This document shows, piece by piece, positions 7,455-19,000 of a DNA stretch of 39,041 bases (the first letter of the stretch is position 1; each line of letters begins with the position of its first letter). Source of the DNA: Planctomycetaceae bacterium (GTDB lineage: Bacteria; Planctomycetota; Planctomycetia; Planctomycetales; Planctomycetaceae); NCBI GenBank assembly GCA_021732415.1, contig JAKFVC010000182.1, forward strand, positions 1 to 39,041, read 5' to 3'. A program made the translations under genes and the position numbers. The notes beneath the pieces were generated by a model. That model made no database searches and was not told the DNA's origin. It saw only the letters and a program-made list of their open reading frames with translations.

Positions 7455-8018
7455 ATGCCCTCCGACATTTCCATACTCCTCTGCGCAATAAAACAGGGCG
7501 ACAGTCGCGCCGCTGATCAGTTGTTGCCAATGGTTTATGACGAGTTGCGCGAGCTGGCTCGGGCGAAGTTGGCCCAGGAGTCAGCCGGGCAGACATTGCA
7601 GGCGACCGATCTGGTCCATGAGGCCTACCTCCGGTTGGTCGATTCGCCGGTTGCTCAAGAATGGCACAGCCGCAAGTACTTCTTCGCGGCAGCGGCGGAA
7701 GCCATGCGGAGGATTCTGGTTGATAATGCCCGTCGCAAGCAGGCTCTCAAACGGGGCGGAAACCTGGGGCGTTTGCAGGCGTCGCTGGATGATCTGCCCG
7801 AAGTGGGTTCCGCTCCCAATCTGCTGGAAATTGACGAGGCGTTGACTCGATTGGCGGTGCAGGATGCCCAGGCTGCGGAACTCGTGAAACTGCGGTTTTT
7901 TACGGGTCTGCCGTTGTCCGAAGTTGCCGAGATGCTGGACATGTCCGAGCGGTCAGCTGCCCGCTTGTGGGCGTACGCGCGGTCGTTTTTAGTGATCGAG
8001 CTGTCACCCGACGCCTAG
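7455..8018 (+). CDS. ECF sigma factor, kinase-associated type
   Basis: This 187-residue ECF sigma factor resembles the TIGR02999-type subfamily common in planctomycetes. Region 2 includes QLLPMVYDELRELARAKL, the conserved LQATDLVHEAYLRLVD and FFAAAAEAMRRILVDNARR. Region 4 follows at about 130-180 (LRFFTGLPLSEVAEMLDMSERSAARLWAYAR), which should bind the -35 element. The start at 7455 (MPSDISILL) fits family length; the frame is open upstream to 7290 but that part is repeat DNA. Such factors often sit beside a Ser/Thr kinase and lack a classical anti-sigma factor, and here a kinase gene begins about 245 bases downstream on the same strand. Control by that kinase is inferred from context. Confidence 0.9.
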   Translation: MPSDISILLCAIKQGDSRAADQLLPMVYDELRELARAKLAQESAGQTLQATDLVHEAYLRLVDSPVAQEWHSRKYFFAAAAEAMRRILVDNARRKQALKRGGNLGRLQASLDDLPEVGSAPNLLEIDEALTRLAVQDAQAAELVKLRFFTGLPLSEVAEMLDMSERSAARLWAYARSFLVIELSPDA

Positions 8019-8262
8019 ACACCGAGTCTCTGGCTGGCAAAACACGCTATTTATCCGGGGCTGCTGGCATATTCCGCCCGGGTCTGTAGAGTCGAGTGGC
8101 ATCCCGCGAGGTCCACCGAGCCTCGTCGTCGAATTCGCAGGGACTAAGACAGTTCAGCAGGAATCGGATGTCACCTGACTTCCGATGGGTGGAAATTCTC
8201 GGTGAACGACTCGTGATTGGCGTCGATCAGAATCCTGTTACGCGAACTCCTGGCGACCGACC

Positions 8263-11200
8263 ATGCACGAACGAGACCTCTTCATTTCCGCTCTGGAATT
8301 CCAGGACCCGGCGCAGCGTCGGGCTCATCTGGATGCGGAGTGCGGTGGTGACCTGGTGCTGCGAGCACGGATGGAACAACTCCTGAGCTGTCCGCCCGAT
8401 GCCGGGGAGTTTTTAGACCGGCCCGCGGCGGAATTGTGCTCCAATATCGTCCCGGAGTTGCTCAGTGAACGCAACGAATCGGCGCACGCTGAGGGCGTTC
8501 TTCCAGTCGTGCCCCGCCAATCCAACGAGTCCGATCAGACTGCCCTCGTGAATGCTGTGGTTTCGGCAGAAGGGGTACCGAGGGCGGGGGATGCAGGCCT
8601 TTTACCGAATGGATTGGGCGAGCAGGCGTCGGCCGCGGGGACACTGTTCGGCCGGTATCAAGTGGAGCGGGTGCTGGGAACTGGGGGGATGGGAGTTGTC
8701 TATCTCGTTAAAGACCTGCGGTTGGGACGCCGAGTGGCTTTGAAAATTCCCCGGTTCGATGTGGATGGCCGATTTCGATTGGCTGACCGCTTTCGTCGAG
8801 AAGCGCGGATCATGGCTTCGGTGCAGCATCGCAATCTCTGCCCGATTTTCGATGTGGATGAGCAGGACGGTACGCACTATTTGACGATGGCGTTCATCGA
8901 CGGCACGCCTCTCTCACAAGCCATTAAGGAGGGGCAGTCCTTTACCGCGCGGCAAACGGCCGAATTGATTCGCAAGTTTGCCCTGGCACTCGATGCCGCG
9001 CACCGCGCAGGGGTCGTGCATCGCGATTTGAAGCCGGCTAACGTGATGCTCGACCACAGCGGCGAACCGATCCTGATGGACTTCGGACTCGCCTGGCTGG
9101 CGCACGAGACCGACGCCCGAGTGACTCAGCCGGGTGCGATCATCGGGACGCCGGCCTATATGGCTCCCGAGCAGGCTGATGGTGGATACGAACGAATTGG
9201 TGCTCCCTCCGACATTTACAGCCTGGGAGCCATCTTCTACGAACTGCTCACGGGCCGTCCCATTCGTGCCGGCAATATGTCGCGCGTGCTGTACGAGCTC
9301 ATGCATGACGATCCGGTTCGCCCCAGCAAAATTCGCAGTGACATCGATCCCCAGTTGGAAGAGATCTGTTGTCAGGCGATCTCACGCCGCCCCGAGGATC
9401 GGTTCGCTACGGCCGCGGATTTTGGAGAGGCACTCGCGAATTTTCTCGGCCGGAGCCAGTTTGATCAGCGATCCATTAAGAGTGAGGGCGAGGGGGCCGC
9501 AGGGCAGGCCACCGCATCGCCGCGTGTCGCGGAAAACGGCTTGACGGAAGCCCTGTCGCAACAAGGGCGAGTTGTGATCGGCGAGAGCACCGCAGTGCTG
9601 TCGCATCACCAAGCCACAATGAAGTCTCGGCAACTTCAGGTGAGTCGATGGAGCAAGTTGCGCATTGTGCTGGCGTGCTTGTTGGTGATCGGATTGCTGG
9701 GAGTCGTCTGGGCAACGCTGGGGCCGAAAAGGGAAGTCGAAACGCCGAAACCACTTGCCACCGTCGCCGTAAATCTCGCGCGGCCTGCCAACCAACCGAC
9801 GATCCATCCGCCCATTCAACCTCCCGGCCAACCAACCAAGCCGGCAAGACCTGTCGATTTGGGCAAGCCGTTCGCGGTCATCCACGATGGGCAGGAGCGG
9901 CGAACGTTCAAGACTCTGGCGGGAGCCATGGATGAGAGGCAGCCCGGCGAGATTGTCGAGATTCGTTCGAACGATCTCTTACGCATTCGCTGGGTCGAGC
10001 CGATCACCAAGCCGCTGGCGATTCGCGCTGGGGCGGGATATCGGCCCCGGCTCTCGTTTGTAGGACAAGGGGAAGTCATCCGGATCGAAGGCGAGTTTTC
10101 GGTCGAAGGCTGTGATCTCGACTTCCGCGCATTCCGAATTCCCTCCCCCAGTCGAACGGCGACCTGGCGCTTTCATCGCTGTCGCTTGTGGGGAGACTTG
10201 CCTGGATCTGTCCACAAGGTGCGCGTTAGTGACAGTGTTTACATCTCGATTTACGGCGTCGATGTGCCGCCCGATGGGATCTCATCGGACTATGAGTTCG
10301 ACAACTGCCTGATTCGCATGAACAACATCATGATTCGTTACGGAGGTGGCAGTAGGCATCTGCTACGCCTGCGCAACTGCACCGTTTACGCAGTCGCAGG
10401 AGGATTTGCACGCCTCGCTCATTTGAGGGAAGAGGCGAAACTGACGGTGGAAGCGACCGGAAATGTATTTCATTGTCAGTCGCAAGCCACCGAGTTGATC
10501 GACCCGCAGTCGCTGACCCGCGTGACCTGGAGCGGATCCGGCAACTGTTTCTCCGGATCCTGGTATCTGATCAGGGAGGGGTCTGTTCTGAAGGAGAAGG
10601 GACTGCCGGCTTGGAACAAGCTCTGGAAAGAGCCCGAGCGGGATTCTCGCGAAGTGGATTTTCTCGCGTTCGAATGGGGCCGGATTCAGCGTCTGCCCAA
10701 CCCCGAGCGATTTGTCGCAGTGCGAGCGGCGACGGAAAAGATGATTGCCGAGCACAAGCTGGCAGAGGTTGGACCAGATTGGAATCTCGTTGGACCAGGG
10801 GCCGCGTATGTGCGCGCGTTGGCCGCCGAGGGACGTGCCGTACCAGAAGCGGAGCTGCGGCCAGAACGGCTTGAAGATGGTCCCATCGTATTGCTCCGAG
10901 CCGGGAAAGAAGTTCGCGGCTACCTGACGCTCAAGGCCGCCGCGGACGCCGCTCAAGACAAAGACATCATCGAACTCCGGACGGACGGACTGCTCAAAGA
11001 CTGCCGTTGGACCGGCCAGGCCCGATTGCTCACGATCCGCGCCGGCGCCGGTTACTCACCGACGATCGACCCCGACTTGGAAAGCATTGGAACGGATCGT
11101 CTGATCTTGGAAGGACTGACGATCCGGCATGTCTTGCACGCCAGTGGTGGTTGGCTTGCGAACGATTTTGGGGATGCTAAGAAGCCCCTGTTTCCGTCCC

Positions 11201-12849
11201 GGGGCTCTCTTTTCAGAATGATGAATTGCACGGGACTATCGGACTCAGCGAATTGTATTGTCGACGCCTGGGTGATCGGAGACGGGGAATCGATCCCGGA
11301 GATCGTGAATTGCAACTTCGGTCTCGTGCGCATCGGCCTGCCATCGGGTGGCACGGTGCGGTTGCGCAATTCGGTATTTGGCGAGTGTCGTCCGAATATC
11401 GAAAGCCGAGCCGAACCGCCCGGCAAGCTGGAAATCGAACGTTGCGTCTTTTGGTTACCAGAGCCGGCGATCAATGTTTGGACTTCGTCCCTCGTATCGC
11501 TGTCTCCGATCGCTGCTCAGTCCCATCGGTCGATCTTTGTCTCGCCCACAGATTTGACGTACGGCCATCCGCGTCCGATCGATTGGACAGGCCACGGAAA
11601 CGTGTTCGTGAAACCGTACAGTTTCCGTTACGGGAAAGAACCACTTCAACTGGAACAACTCCAGACTGAAGCGGATTCGATCGAGCTACCGCCGTGGGAG
11701 TTCGACCCTGCCCAGTGGCGCATCCTGCGAGCCAAGTCCCCCGGATACCAGCCCCGCCCCGATGGAACGGATTATGGAGCCGATATCGACCTGCTAGTGA
11801 AAGCCGTCGGAACGAATGCCGATCATCAGGCCAAATCGCTGCCAGGCATTGCAGCGACCGGATGGCACGGCTGGCCAGTAGACGCTCCCCGCCCGGCAAT
11901 CGCTCCGTTTGACGCCCAGCAGGCGCGGGTTCATCAACAGGCTTGGGCCAGGCAGCTTGGTGTGCCGGTTGAGCACATCAGTGCCGTCGGTATCAAGCTG
12001 GTTCTCATTCCACCAGGCGAGTTCACGATGGGAAGCACCCCGGCGGACGTTACCGAGGCCCTCCGGTTCTTGGGCGGAAGCAAAGCCTGGCAGGAACACG
12101 TTCAGAGTGAAGGGCCCCAGCACAAGGTCATCCTGACGCAACCCTTCTTCCTGGGTGTCTACGAAGTCTCGCAAGCCGAGTATGAAAAGGTCATGGGGAG
12201 TGACCGAAATCTCTCGTGGTTCGCCCCGAACGGAACCGGAAAAGGCCATGTGGCGGGAATCGATGTCACGCAGCATCCGGTGGAAATGACCAGTTGGAAC
12301 GACGCGGCTGAATTCTGTGCGAGACTCAGCCAGTTCGAGAAGCTCCAGCCGTGCTGCGTGCGGGACGGCGAAACAGTAACACCACTGCCAGGCAATGGCT
12401 ACCGCCTGCCTACCGAGGCCCAATGGGAGTTTGCCTGCCGCGCGGGGACCGAATCCCGATACTGGTTTGGCGATAAGTATGAGGATTTGCCTCAGGCTGA
12501 TCGGTTTGACCTGAATTCCAATGCCCGCACGCACGCCGTAGGCGAGTTGAAAGCCAATCCGTTCGGGCTGCACGATCTCCATGGCAATGTCTGGGAGTGG
12601 GTAGAGGATTGGTGGGGACCGACCTACTACGGAACGCTGCCGGAAAAGGGGGCGATTGATCCGCTTGGCCCACCTTCCGCTGGTCTGCAGCGTGTTCTCC
12701 GGGGCGGTCATTGGCGTAGCACCGCGTCTATCAGCCGTGCGTCAAGTCGTTACAGCGCGCTCCCGACTGCCCTGCAGAATTGCGCTGGATTTCGTGTTGC
12801 AGTGCCGGTCGCTGCCGTGAAAGCGGCGATCGCAGCACGCACGCCCTGA
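8263..12849 (+). CDS. Membrane Ser/Thr kinase fused to FGE-like domain
   Basis: This 1528-residue multidomain protein starts with a cytoplasmic N-terminal segment (MHERDLFISALEFQDPAQRR) of the type preceding planctomycete kinases. A Hanks-type Ser/Thr kinase covers about 130-405: glycine loop GTGGMGVVY, catalytic Lys161 (VALKI), HRD at 253-255, DFG at 273-275, then GTPAYMAPEQ and DIYSLG. All catalytic residues are present. One membrane span lies at about 465-487, followed by a proline-rich linker. Two related probable beta-helix modules follow, near 535-800 and 880-1180, each opening with a similar block (AIRAGAGYRPRL; TIRAGAGYSPTI). The C-terminal FGE-sulfatase/SUMF1-like domain is at about 1247-1517 (VLIPPGEFTMGS, YRLPTEAQWEFACRAGTE, LHGNVWEWVEDWW, CAGFRVAV). 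The topology places kinase inside and sensor modules outside. It lacks the paired active-site cysteines of true formylglycine-generating enzyme. It probably phosphorylates proteins in response to an envelope cue, perhaps tied to the upstream sigma factor. Confidence 0.92.
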   Translation: MHERDLFISALEFQDPAQRRAHLDAECGGDLVLRARMEQLLSCPPDAGEFLDRPAAELCSNIVPELLSERNESAHAEGVLPVVPRQSNESDQTALVNAVVSAEGVPRAGDAGLLPNGLGEQASAAGTLFGRYQVERVLGTGGMGVVYLVKDLRLGRRVALKIPRFDVDGRFRLADRFRREARIMASVQHRNLCPIFDVDEQDGTHYLTMAFIDGTPLSQAIKEGQSFTARQTAELIRKFALALDAAHRAGVVHRDLKPANVMLDHSGEPILMDFGLAWLAHETDARVTQPGAIIGTPAYMAPEQADGGYERIGAPSDIYSLGAIFYELLTGRPIRAGNMSRVLYELMHDDPVRPSKIRSDIDPQLEEICCQAISRRPEDRFATAADFGEALANFLGRSQFDQRSIKSEGEGAAGQATASPRVAENGLTEALSQQGRVVIGESTAVLSHHQATMKSRQLQVSRWSKLRIVLACLLVIGLLGVVWATLGPKREVETPKPLATVAVNLARPANQPTIHPPIQPPGQPTKPARPVDLGKPFAVIHDGQERRTFKTLAGAMDERQPGEIVEIRSNDLLRIRWVEPITKPLAIRAGAGYRPRLSFVGQGEVIRIEGEFSVEGCDLDFRAFRIPSPSRTATWRFHRCRLWGDLPGSVHKVRVSDSVYISIYGVDVPPDGISSDYEFDNCLIRMNNIMIRYGGGSRHLLRLRNCTVYAVAGGFARLAHLREEAKLTVEATGNVFHCQSQATELIDPQSLTRVTWSGSGNCFSGSWYLIREGSVLKEKGLPAWNKLWKEPERDSREVDFLAFEWGRIQRLPNPERFVAVRAATEKMIAEHKLAEVGPDWNLVGPGAAYVRALAAEGRAVPEAELRPERLEDGPIVLLRAGKEVRGYLTLKAAADAAQDKDIIELRTDGLLKDCRWTGQARLLTIRAGAGYSPTIDPDLESIGTDRLILEGLTIRHVLHASGGWLANDFGDAKKPLFPSRGSLFRMMNCTGLSDSANCIVDAWVIGDGESIPEIVNCNFGLVRIGLPSGGTVRLRNSVFGECRPNIESRAEPPGKLEIERCVFWLPEPAINVWTSSLVSLSPIAAQSHRSIFVSPTDLTYGHPRPIDWTGHGNVFVKPYSFRYGKEPLQLEQLQTEADSIELPPWEFDPAQWRILRAKSPGYQPRPDGTDYGADIDLLVKAVGTNADHQAKSLPGIAATGWHGWPVDAPRPAIAPFDAQQARVHQQAWARQLGVPVEHISAVGIKLVLIPPGEFTMGSTPADVTEALRFLGGSKAWQEHVQSEGPQHKVILTQPFFLGVYEVSQAEYEKVMGSDRNLSWFAPNGTGKGHVAGIDVTQHPVEMTSWNDAAEFCARLSQFEKLQPCCVRDGETVTPLPGNGYRLPTEAQWEFACRAGTESRYWFGDKYEDLPQADRFDLNSNARTHAVGELKANPFGLHDLHGNVWEWVEDWWGPTYYGTLPEKGAIDPLGPPSAGLQRVLRGGHWRSTASISRASSRYSALPTALQNCAGFRVAVPVAAVKAAIAARTP

Positions 12850-13007
12850 GGGTTTCTTTAAAAAAACTTTCAGAATATTTGGCAGGGTTTGCGCCCAGAA
12901 TCCGCATGGGTGTTGTCCCGGTCTTGCTGTTCTGACCAGGCAATGCGTCGCCATGCTGGGTGCAGGTGGTATGGACTCCACCGCGACTTGGCCATTCAGG
13001 ATCTCCC

Positions 13008-16000
13008 ATGAAGCGCTTCAGCTTGAGTCAATGGTTCGAATGTTACCACATGCGGCCGAAAGTCACTCGACGCGGTCGCGCTGCGCGGCGACAGTTTGTG
13101 GAGGCGTTGGAAGACCGCCTGCTGCTGGCTGCGGCTCCCACGAGCACCCTCGACATGAACCTGGATCTGCCAGGAGACCAAACCAGCCGGCAAGTTCTTG
13201 TCGGCGAAGACACGATGTTTTCGGTCACCTTCGACAACACCGGGAACGCATTGGGCTACGGTCCGTTCGTCGATTTGATCGTCGACTACAAGGGAGCCGA
13301 CGGAGTCCCGCAGTTCCCCTCGAGCTATTTTTCTCCGGGCAGTCCTCCCTCGTTTGTGACTCCCTTCACTGGAAGTCCCGATGGATTGGGTGTCGATACG
13401 AGTGGAGCGGGGATCAATCAGTTGATTTCAGCGACGACGTACGGCCAGTCGCTGGAGCTGGAATTCGTGCAGTTTGACGCAACCGGCCACGCGACCCATC
13501 CGTTCGCCAAGGACAATGTCGGTAATCCGGTGATCGTGACGGGCCCGGCGGGTGACGTGCTCGTCGCGGCGCGGCTCCCGTTTGGATCATTCGCTGACGA
13601 CCAGCCCCCTGCCCCCGTGCTGTTCACCGCGCACGTCTCGTCGCTGGCGGACGTCGGGGTAAATCTCGCGGTGCAAGCTCGCAGCGGATTCGAATTCGGG
13701 ACGACTCCGGAGGACGATGCCGCAGCGGGTGACCTGTCGTTGCTCGAGGCCGGAGGGTTCCATCAAGGCTCGGTGACACCCGAAGTGTTTATCATTTCGA
13801 AGATCAATCTCGCCCACGAAGGCGAAACGGCAACAGGCCCCAACTTCGCGCAGCAGTGGCAAATCACCGTCGATGTTGCTGCGGGCCAGACAGTCACTAA
13901 CGTCGACGTCAGCGACTCGCTGCCCGGCAACGTGGTCTTCGTCAATGGTTCCCTGGTGGCATCGCCCGCCGCGGTGCTGACTCTACCGGGGCCCACACCG
14001 AGCACCACCGCTGTGCTGAAGGCGAAGTTTGCGAGCCTGACCGGAGTTGCCGGACCTGATGCGAGCGTCACGTTCTCGTTCTACGTACCCGAACTGGATG
14101 CCAGCATCAATCCGGTACTCGACCCCACGACGGGCGCACCGTCGGCATCGATCAACACGGCAACGGCGACCGGAAACTGGGTTCCGACCGATACTCGCGA
14201 CCACGCCAACCTCCCTGGTTCCGGCCTGCCGATCGCGGTTGCGAGCGGACCGGCGACGAATTCCTTGGCCGACAAGTCCATCGCGATTCAGAAATCGGTG
14301 GCCATTGTGACTGATGTCGGGGCGGCCGGGCCGACTCCGCTCGACATCCTGGAGTACTCGCTGGCGTTCCAGATCTCAGATTACTTCGGTTTCGAGGACC
14401 TGGTCATTGACGACTTCTACAGCGACGGCCAATTACTGAACGGGACGCCAACGTTGGACATCACCACTAATGGCTCCACAACTGCAGTACCGCTGAACTT
14501 TGTGTTGAACACGAACTACACCAACACATTCACTCCCGACGGCAATCCGGTCACGCATGATAGCCGTCATCTGCACTTTGACGTTTCCGGGTTGATGAAT
14601 TCAAGCAGCCTCGGCACGGGCCAGTTGCTGGGCGGCTTGTTCACGCCCAGTACCAGCAATGACGGGCCGACGACAGGCCTCTTGCGATTCCGGACCCAGA
14701 TCCAGGAATCGTATCAGGAATTCCAGCAGGGGGTCACTCCGTCTCTCGACGAACATGACGAACTCTTCAACGCGGTGGTCATTACAGGCGAGTTGCTCGA
14801 TGCGAGTCGCAGCGTGGCCGGCGCGACGCAGTCCGATGACAGCAGCGTGCTGTTCCAGGTCCCGGTAGGAACGTTCACTAAAACGATCTATGCGATTAAC
14901 GGCAACGTGCTGAGTCCTTCAGTTCCGCCCGGGCTGCCGCCGCATGTGTCGCCGGGCGATACTGTGACCTACCGCCTGCAATATCGGTTGACGACCGGCG
15001 ATTTCGAGGATTTCCATCTCCGCGATTTTCTGCCCCACCCGAAGCTGTTGGCCGATGATGCCGACGCCGATGGCGTGATTGGGCCGAACTGGACCCTGGT
15101 GAGCGGACTGCCGCTGCCCGGCCAGTACAGCACCTCCGGAACCGTCCCCGCGCCAGTGACCGTAAGTGTGGACTCGACGAGTAACTCCCTTGAATGGGAT
15201 TTCGGCACCCGCGTCGATTTAAACAATGCTCCCGACACGATTGATATTCTCTTTACGGTGACCGCCACCAGTCTGCTCTTCGCCGACGGCCTGTTCTTGA
15301 CGAACGAAGGCGAGTCGACCCATCACGATACGCACCTGCATACGGTTGATGCGACGTCGCTCGTGCAGATCATTTCCTCCGAACCCAACTTGCTGATCAC
15401 CAAGGGTGTGGTGGCCACCGACAATGACAATCTGGACCATGGCGTGTTCGCACCCGCCTTGCCGAATGCGTCGTTCTCCGATCCCGGTTCTGCGGGATTC
15501 CGATATACGGGTGGCAGTATCACGTCGGCCAATCTGCCGTCGTTGATCAACAGCAATCTGAGTAATGTCGATGCCAGTGATCTGGTCACGTTCGCCATTG
15601 CCGTGGAAAACATCGGGTCAGATCCGCAAGGTGCGTTCGATGTGATGCTGCAGGACGTAATCCCTGCCGGGTTCCATATTCCTGCCGGCGGACTGAATCT
15701 GACCGTTACTGATGGAACCAGTGCCGTGCTGACTTGGACCGGCGCCTTGTTCGGTGCGGGTCTGGAGCTTACCGATCCGAATTCCACGACGGGTGCCTTG
15801 GACAATTTCAATCCTTTCATCGCCGGCAAGAACATCCTGTTCATCACCTACGACTTGGAAGCCAACAGCGCTCCGCAGTCGCCGCTGGGAATGAGCCCCG
15901 TCGAAGCGTGCGAGACGATCACCAACACTGCCACCCTGTTGGCGTATTCGAGCCGCGATGGCGGTGCCGCGACGCCTGGTCAGAATTACGTCTCTGATTT

Positions 16001-19000
16001 GGTGACAGATAGCGCCACGGTGACGATCGCCTGCCCCACGGTGACCAAGTCTCTCGTTACCACGGGAATCGGACCGTTCGGCAACACGCAGGCCGTGATC
16101 GGCGAAAGCGCGACATTCATCATTCGGCTCATCGTACCCGAAGGTGTCACTTCCAACATCGCGCTGGTCGACCTGCTCCCTCCCGGAATGGCCTATCTCA
16201 GCAGCTTCTTTTTTGGCATGCCTTCCGACGTCAGCATTTCCGGCAGCACCACGGCCATCCCGAGCGGAACTGGGGCCACATTCTCGTTAGGCACCGTCAC
16301 CAACACCAATACGAACAACAATCAACCTGAAATCTTGATGTTCTCCCTCACGGCTGTGGTGCTCGATGTGGCCAGCAACCAGGACGGGACGTTGTTGGTC
16401 AATCAGGCCGCGTTCTCCGTGGACGGCGACCTCCACTCCCCGGTTTCGTCGGCACCGGTGACTGTGATCGAGCCGGTCCTCCAAGTAGACAAAATTGTCG
16501 ACCAGAGCAGCGGCGTTGACGCTGGCGATACGGTCACGTTCACGATCACGGTCTCCAACAACAGCCCCAGTTCGACCGATGCCTACGACGTCGTGTTGAG
16601 TGACGTGCTGCCGGTGGGTTTCACCTACGTGGCCAATTCGCTGACCTTCAGCGGCACCGCGCCGGCGCCCTCGGCGTCGGGCGTGTCCGGCGGAGCCATC
16701 ACAGTGAATTGGGCGTCGATTCCCCTGAATTCCAGCAGCATTTTTACCTTCCAGGCGACGCTGGATCTGAGCGTCACGCCGTGCGAGGAATTGACGAACA
16801 CGGCGGACGTGACGTGGACCAGTTTGCCCGGTCCACACGGCCTGCTCGTAGGCGGCAATCCCGACTCGACAGAGCGTGACGGAACGGGCGGCAGCAAGCC
16901 CTATAACGACTATTTCGCAGCCGATTCCGCCACGGAGATGGTGGATTGCCCGGTGCTCGAAAAGTCGATCGTGACCACCTCCGAAGCGAGTACCATCTGG
17001 AATAACGTGGCTGTCGGCGAGATCGTACGCTACCGCTTGCTAACCATTATCCCCGAAGGGACTTCGCCCAGCTTCCAGGTCATTGACAATCTGCCGGCCG
17101 GCATGATGTTCCTCGACGATGGCACGGCGAAGGCCTCGCTGGTATCCGACGCCGGATTCACGTCGGGCTTGATCGGTGCGAACGCCACCCTCATGTCGAC
17201 ACCGCTGACTTATGGGCTGCTCGATGGGGCGATCTCGACGAGTTCGACGATCAACGACGACACTTATTCGGACGGCACGGACGCGTATTTCAAGCTGGGG
17301 ACGCTCGTCAACAACGACAGCGATGCCAACTTGGAATTCGTGGTCGTGGAGTTCAATGCCCTGGTTCTGAATACCTTGAGTAATCAGGCGAGTGTCTCCC
17401 TGATGAACTGCTTCACCGTCACCATCCAGCCCTGCGTGGACTTCAAGCTGGGTGTGGAAGACACGTACTCGCTACGAAATATTAACGAAACAACCTCGCT
17501 GAGTGCGGGACTGCAACAGCGGCTGAGCAACCTGGGCGTGCTGCCAGTGAACGTGAAGGGCTACGACGACCTGACTCCCAACCAAGTCTTCGCCGATTCA
17601 TTCATAGGCTTGCCCACAGGGATTACCGGTGCTGAATTACGGATTGGCCTGAGGCCGCACGCCGACATTCCAGGCGACGATTCGCTCGTACTGGGTGTGT
17701 ATGATGCCGCTGGAATTCCAATCGTGGTCAGCGGCGCGGGGAACACCAGCCTCTTCAGTCCGTTCCTAGGGACGGGCAACGGCAGCCCAAGCTTGCTGAA
17801 TAATGCCTGGACTACTACTTCTTATCCCACCGGTACGGTGCTGACGCTGGATCTGGCGAATTTGCCTAACGGTATGTCGCTGCTGGCGGCACTCAATGCC
17901 GGCGGCAAGCTGGATATCTACACGCAAGATGACACGGCGGTAGATTTCATCGAGTTGTGTGTGACCTCAGATTTGAGTCCCGCGATTCAAGTGGGCGAGG
18001 AATCCAACTGCGTCGATGTCGTCGTAGTGGAACCCGAGCTCATCAACATCGGCAAGGAATACACTTCGCAGACAGCGCCCGACGGCACGTTTAGCGTGAA
18101 CTACGAGGTCTCGTTCACCAATGCCAGCGGCCCCTTCAGCAGTACGGCGTTTGATGTCCGCATCGATGATCCTCTCTCGCCGTTCTTTATCCTCGACACG
18201 GCCAACCTGGTCGTCAAACGGAATGGCTTGTATACGCTTGTTAATAATATCGACATGGTCAATGTTTCGACCAGTAATCATGTTGACTTGACGATCAATC
18301 AATTGGCCCCTGGCGATACCATCCAGTTGTTCTACACCGTGTTCGTCACGAGTGCCATTCAACCCTGCCAGCACATTACGAACACTGCCAACGTGACCTA
18401 CACCAGCCTCCCTGGAGATCAGGGATCGGTGCCGAATCCGACAGGTTCCGTAACACCAGGAGCATCCGGCAGCATGACGGGCGAACGGAACGGAACAGGC
18501 GCGCCGCTGAATGATTACTTCGACATGTCCGTCGCGACCATTACGGCCGATTGCCCTGAGATTTCCAAGACCATCGTCACCACGTCCAATCCATTGACGG
18601 GTTCTAACCAATACAACCCAGCCGTAACGGACCTGGATGTCGGCGAAGTGGTCACTTATCAGGTGACTTTTACCCTTCCAGTCGGCACCACTTCGCCAGC
18701 GATCCTGACGGATAATCTGCCCACGGGATTGGCGGGAATCATCAAGTATGTCACCTCGACGATCGTCTCAATCGGCAGCAGCATTAGTTCGGGTCCGGCG
18801 GTCGTTCCCGTTGTCAGTGACACGGATGGGGATCTGAATAACGATCGAGTGTCCTACAATTTCGGAACTCGTACCGTCATGGCCGGAGCACTGGCGACAC
18901 GTCAAGTTACGGTGCAAATCGTCGGACAAGTGGTGAACTCTGTGCTCAATCCACTGGGCAAAGTCTTGACTAACACCGCCAGCCTGTACTACGGTCTGGG

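Noticed and set aside
11794-12711. Minus-strand frame of 305 codons inside the kinase/FGE gene
   Set aside because: No recognisable domain and fully contained in the opposite strand of the FGE-like region.
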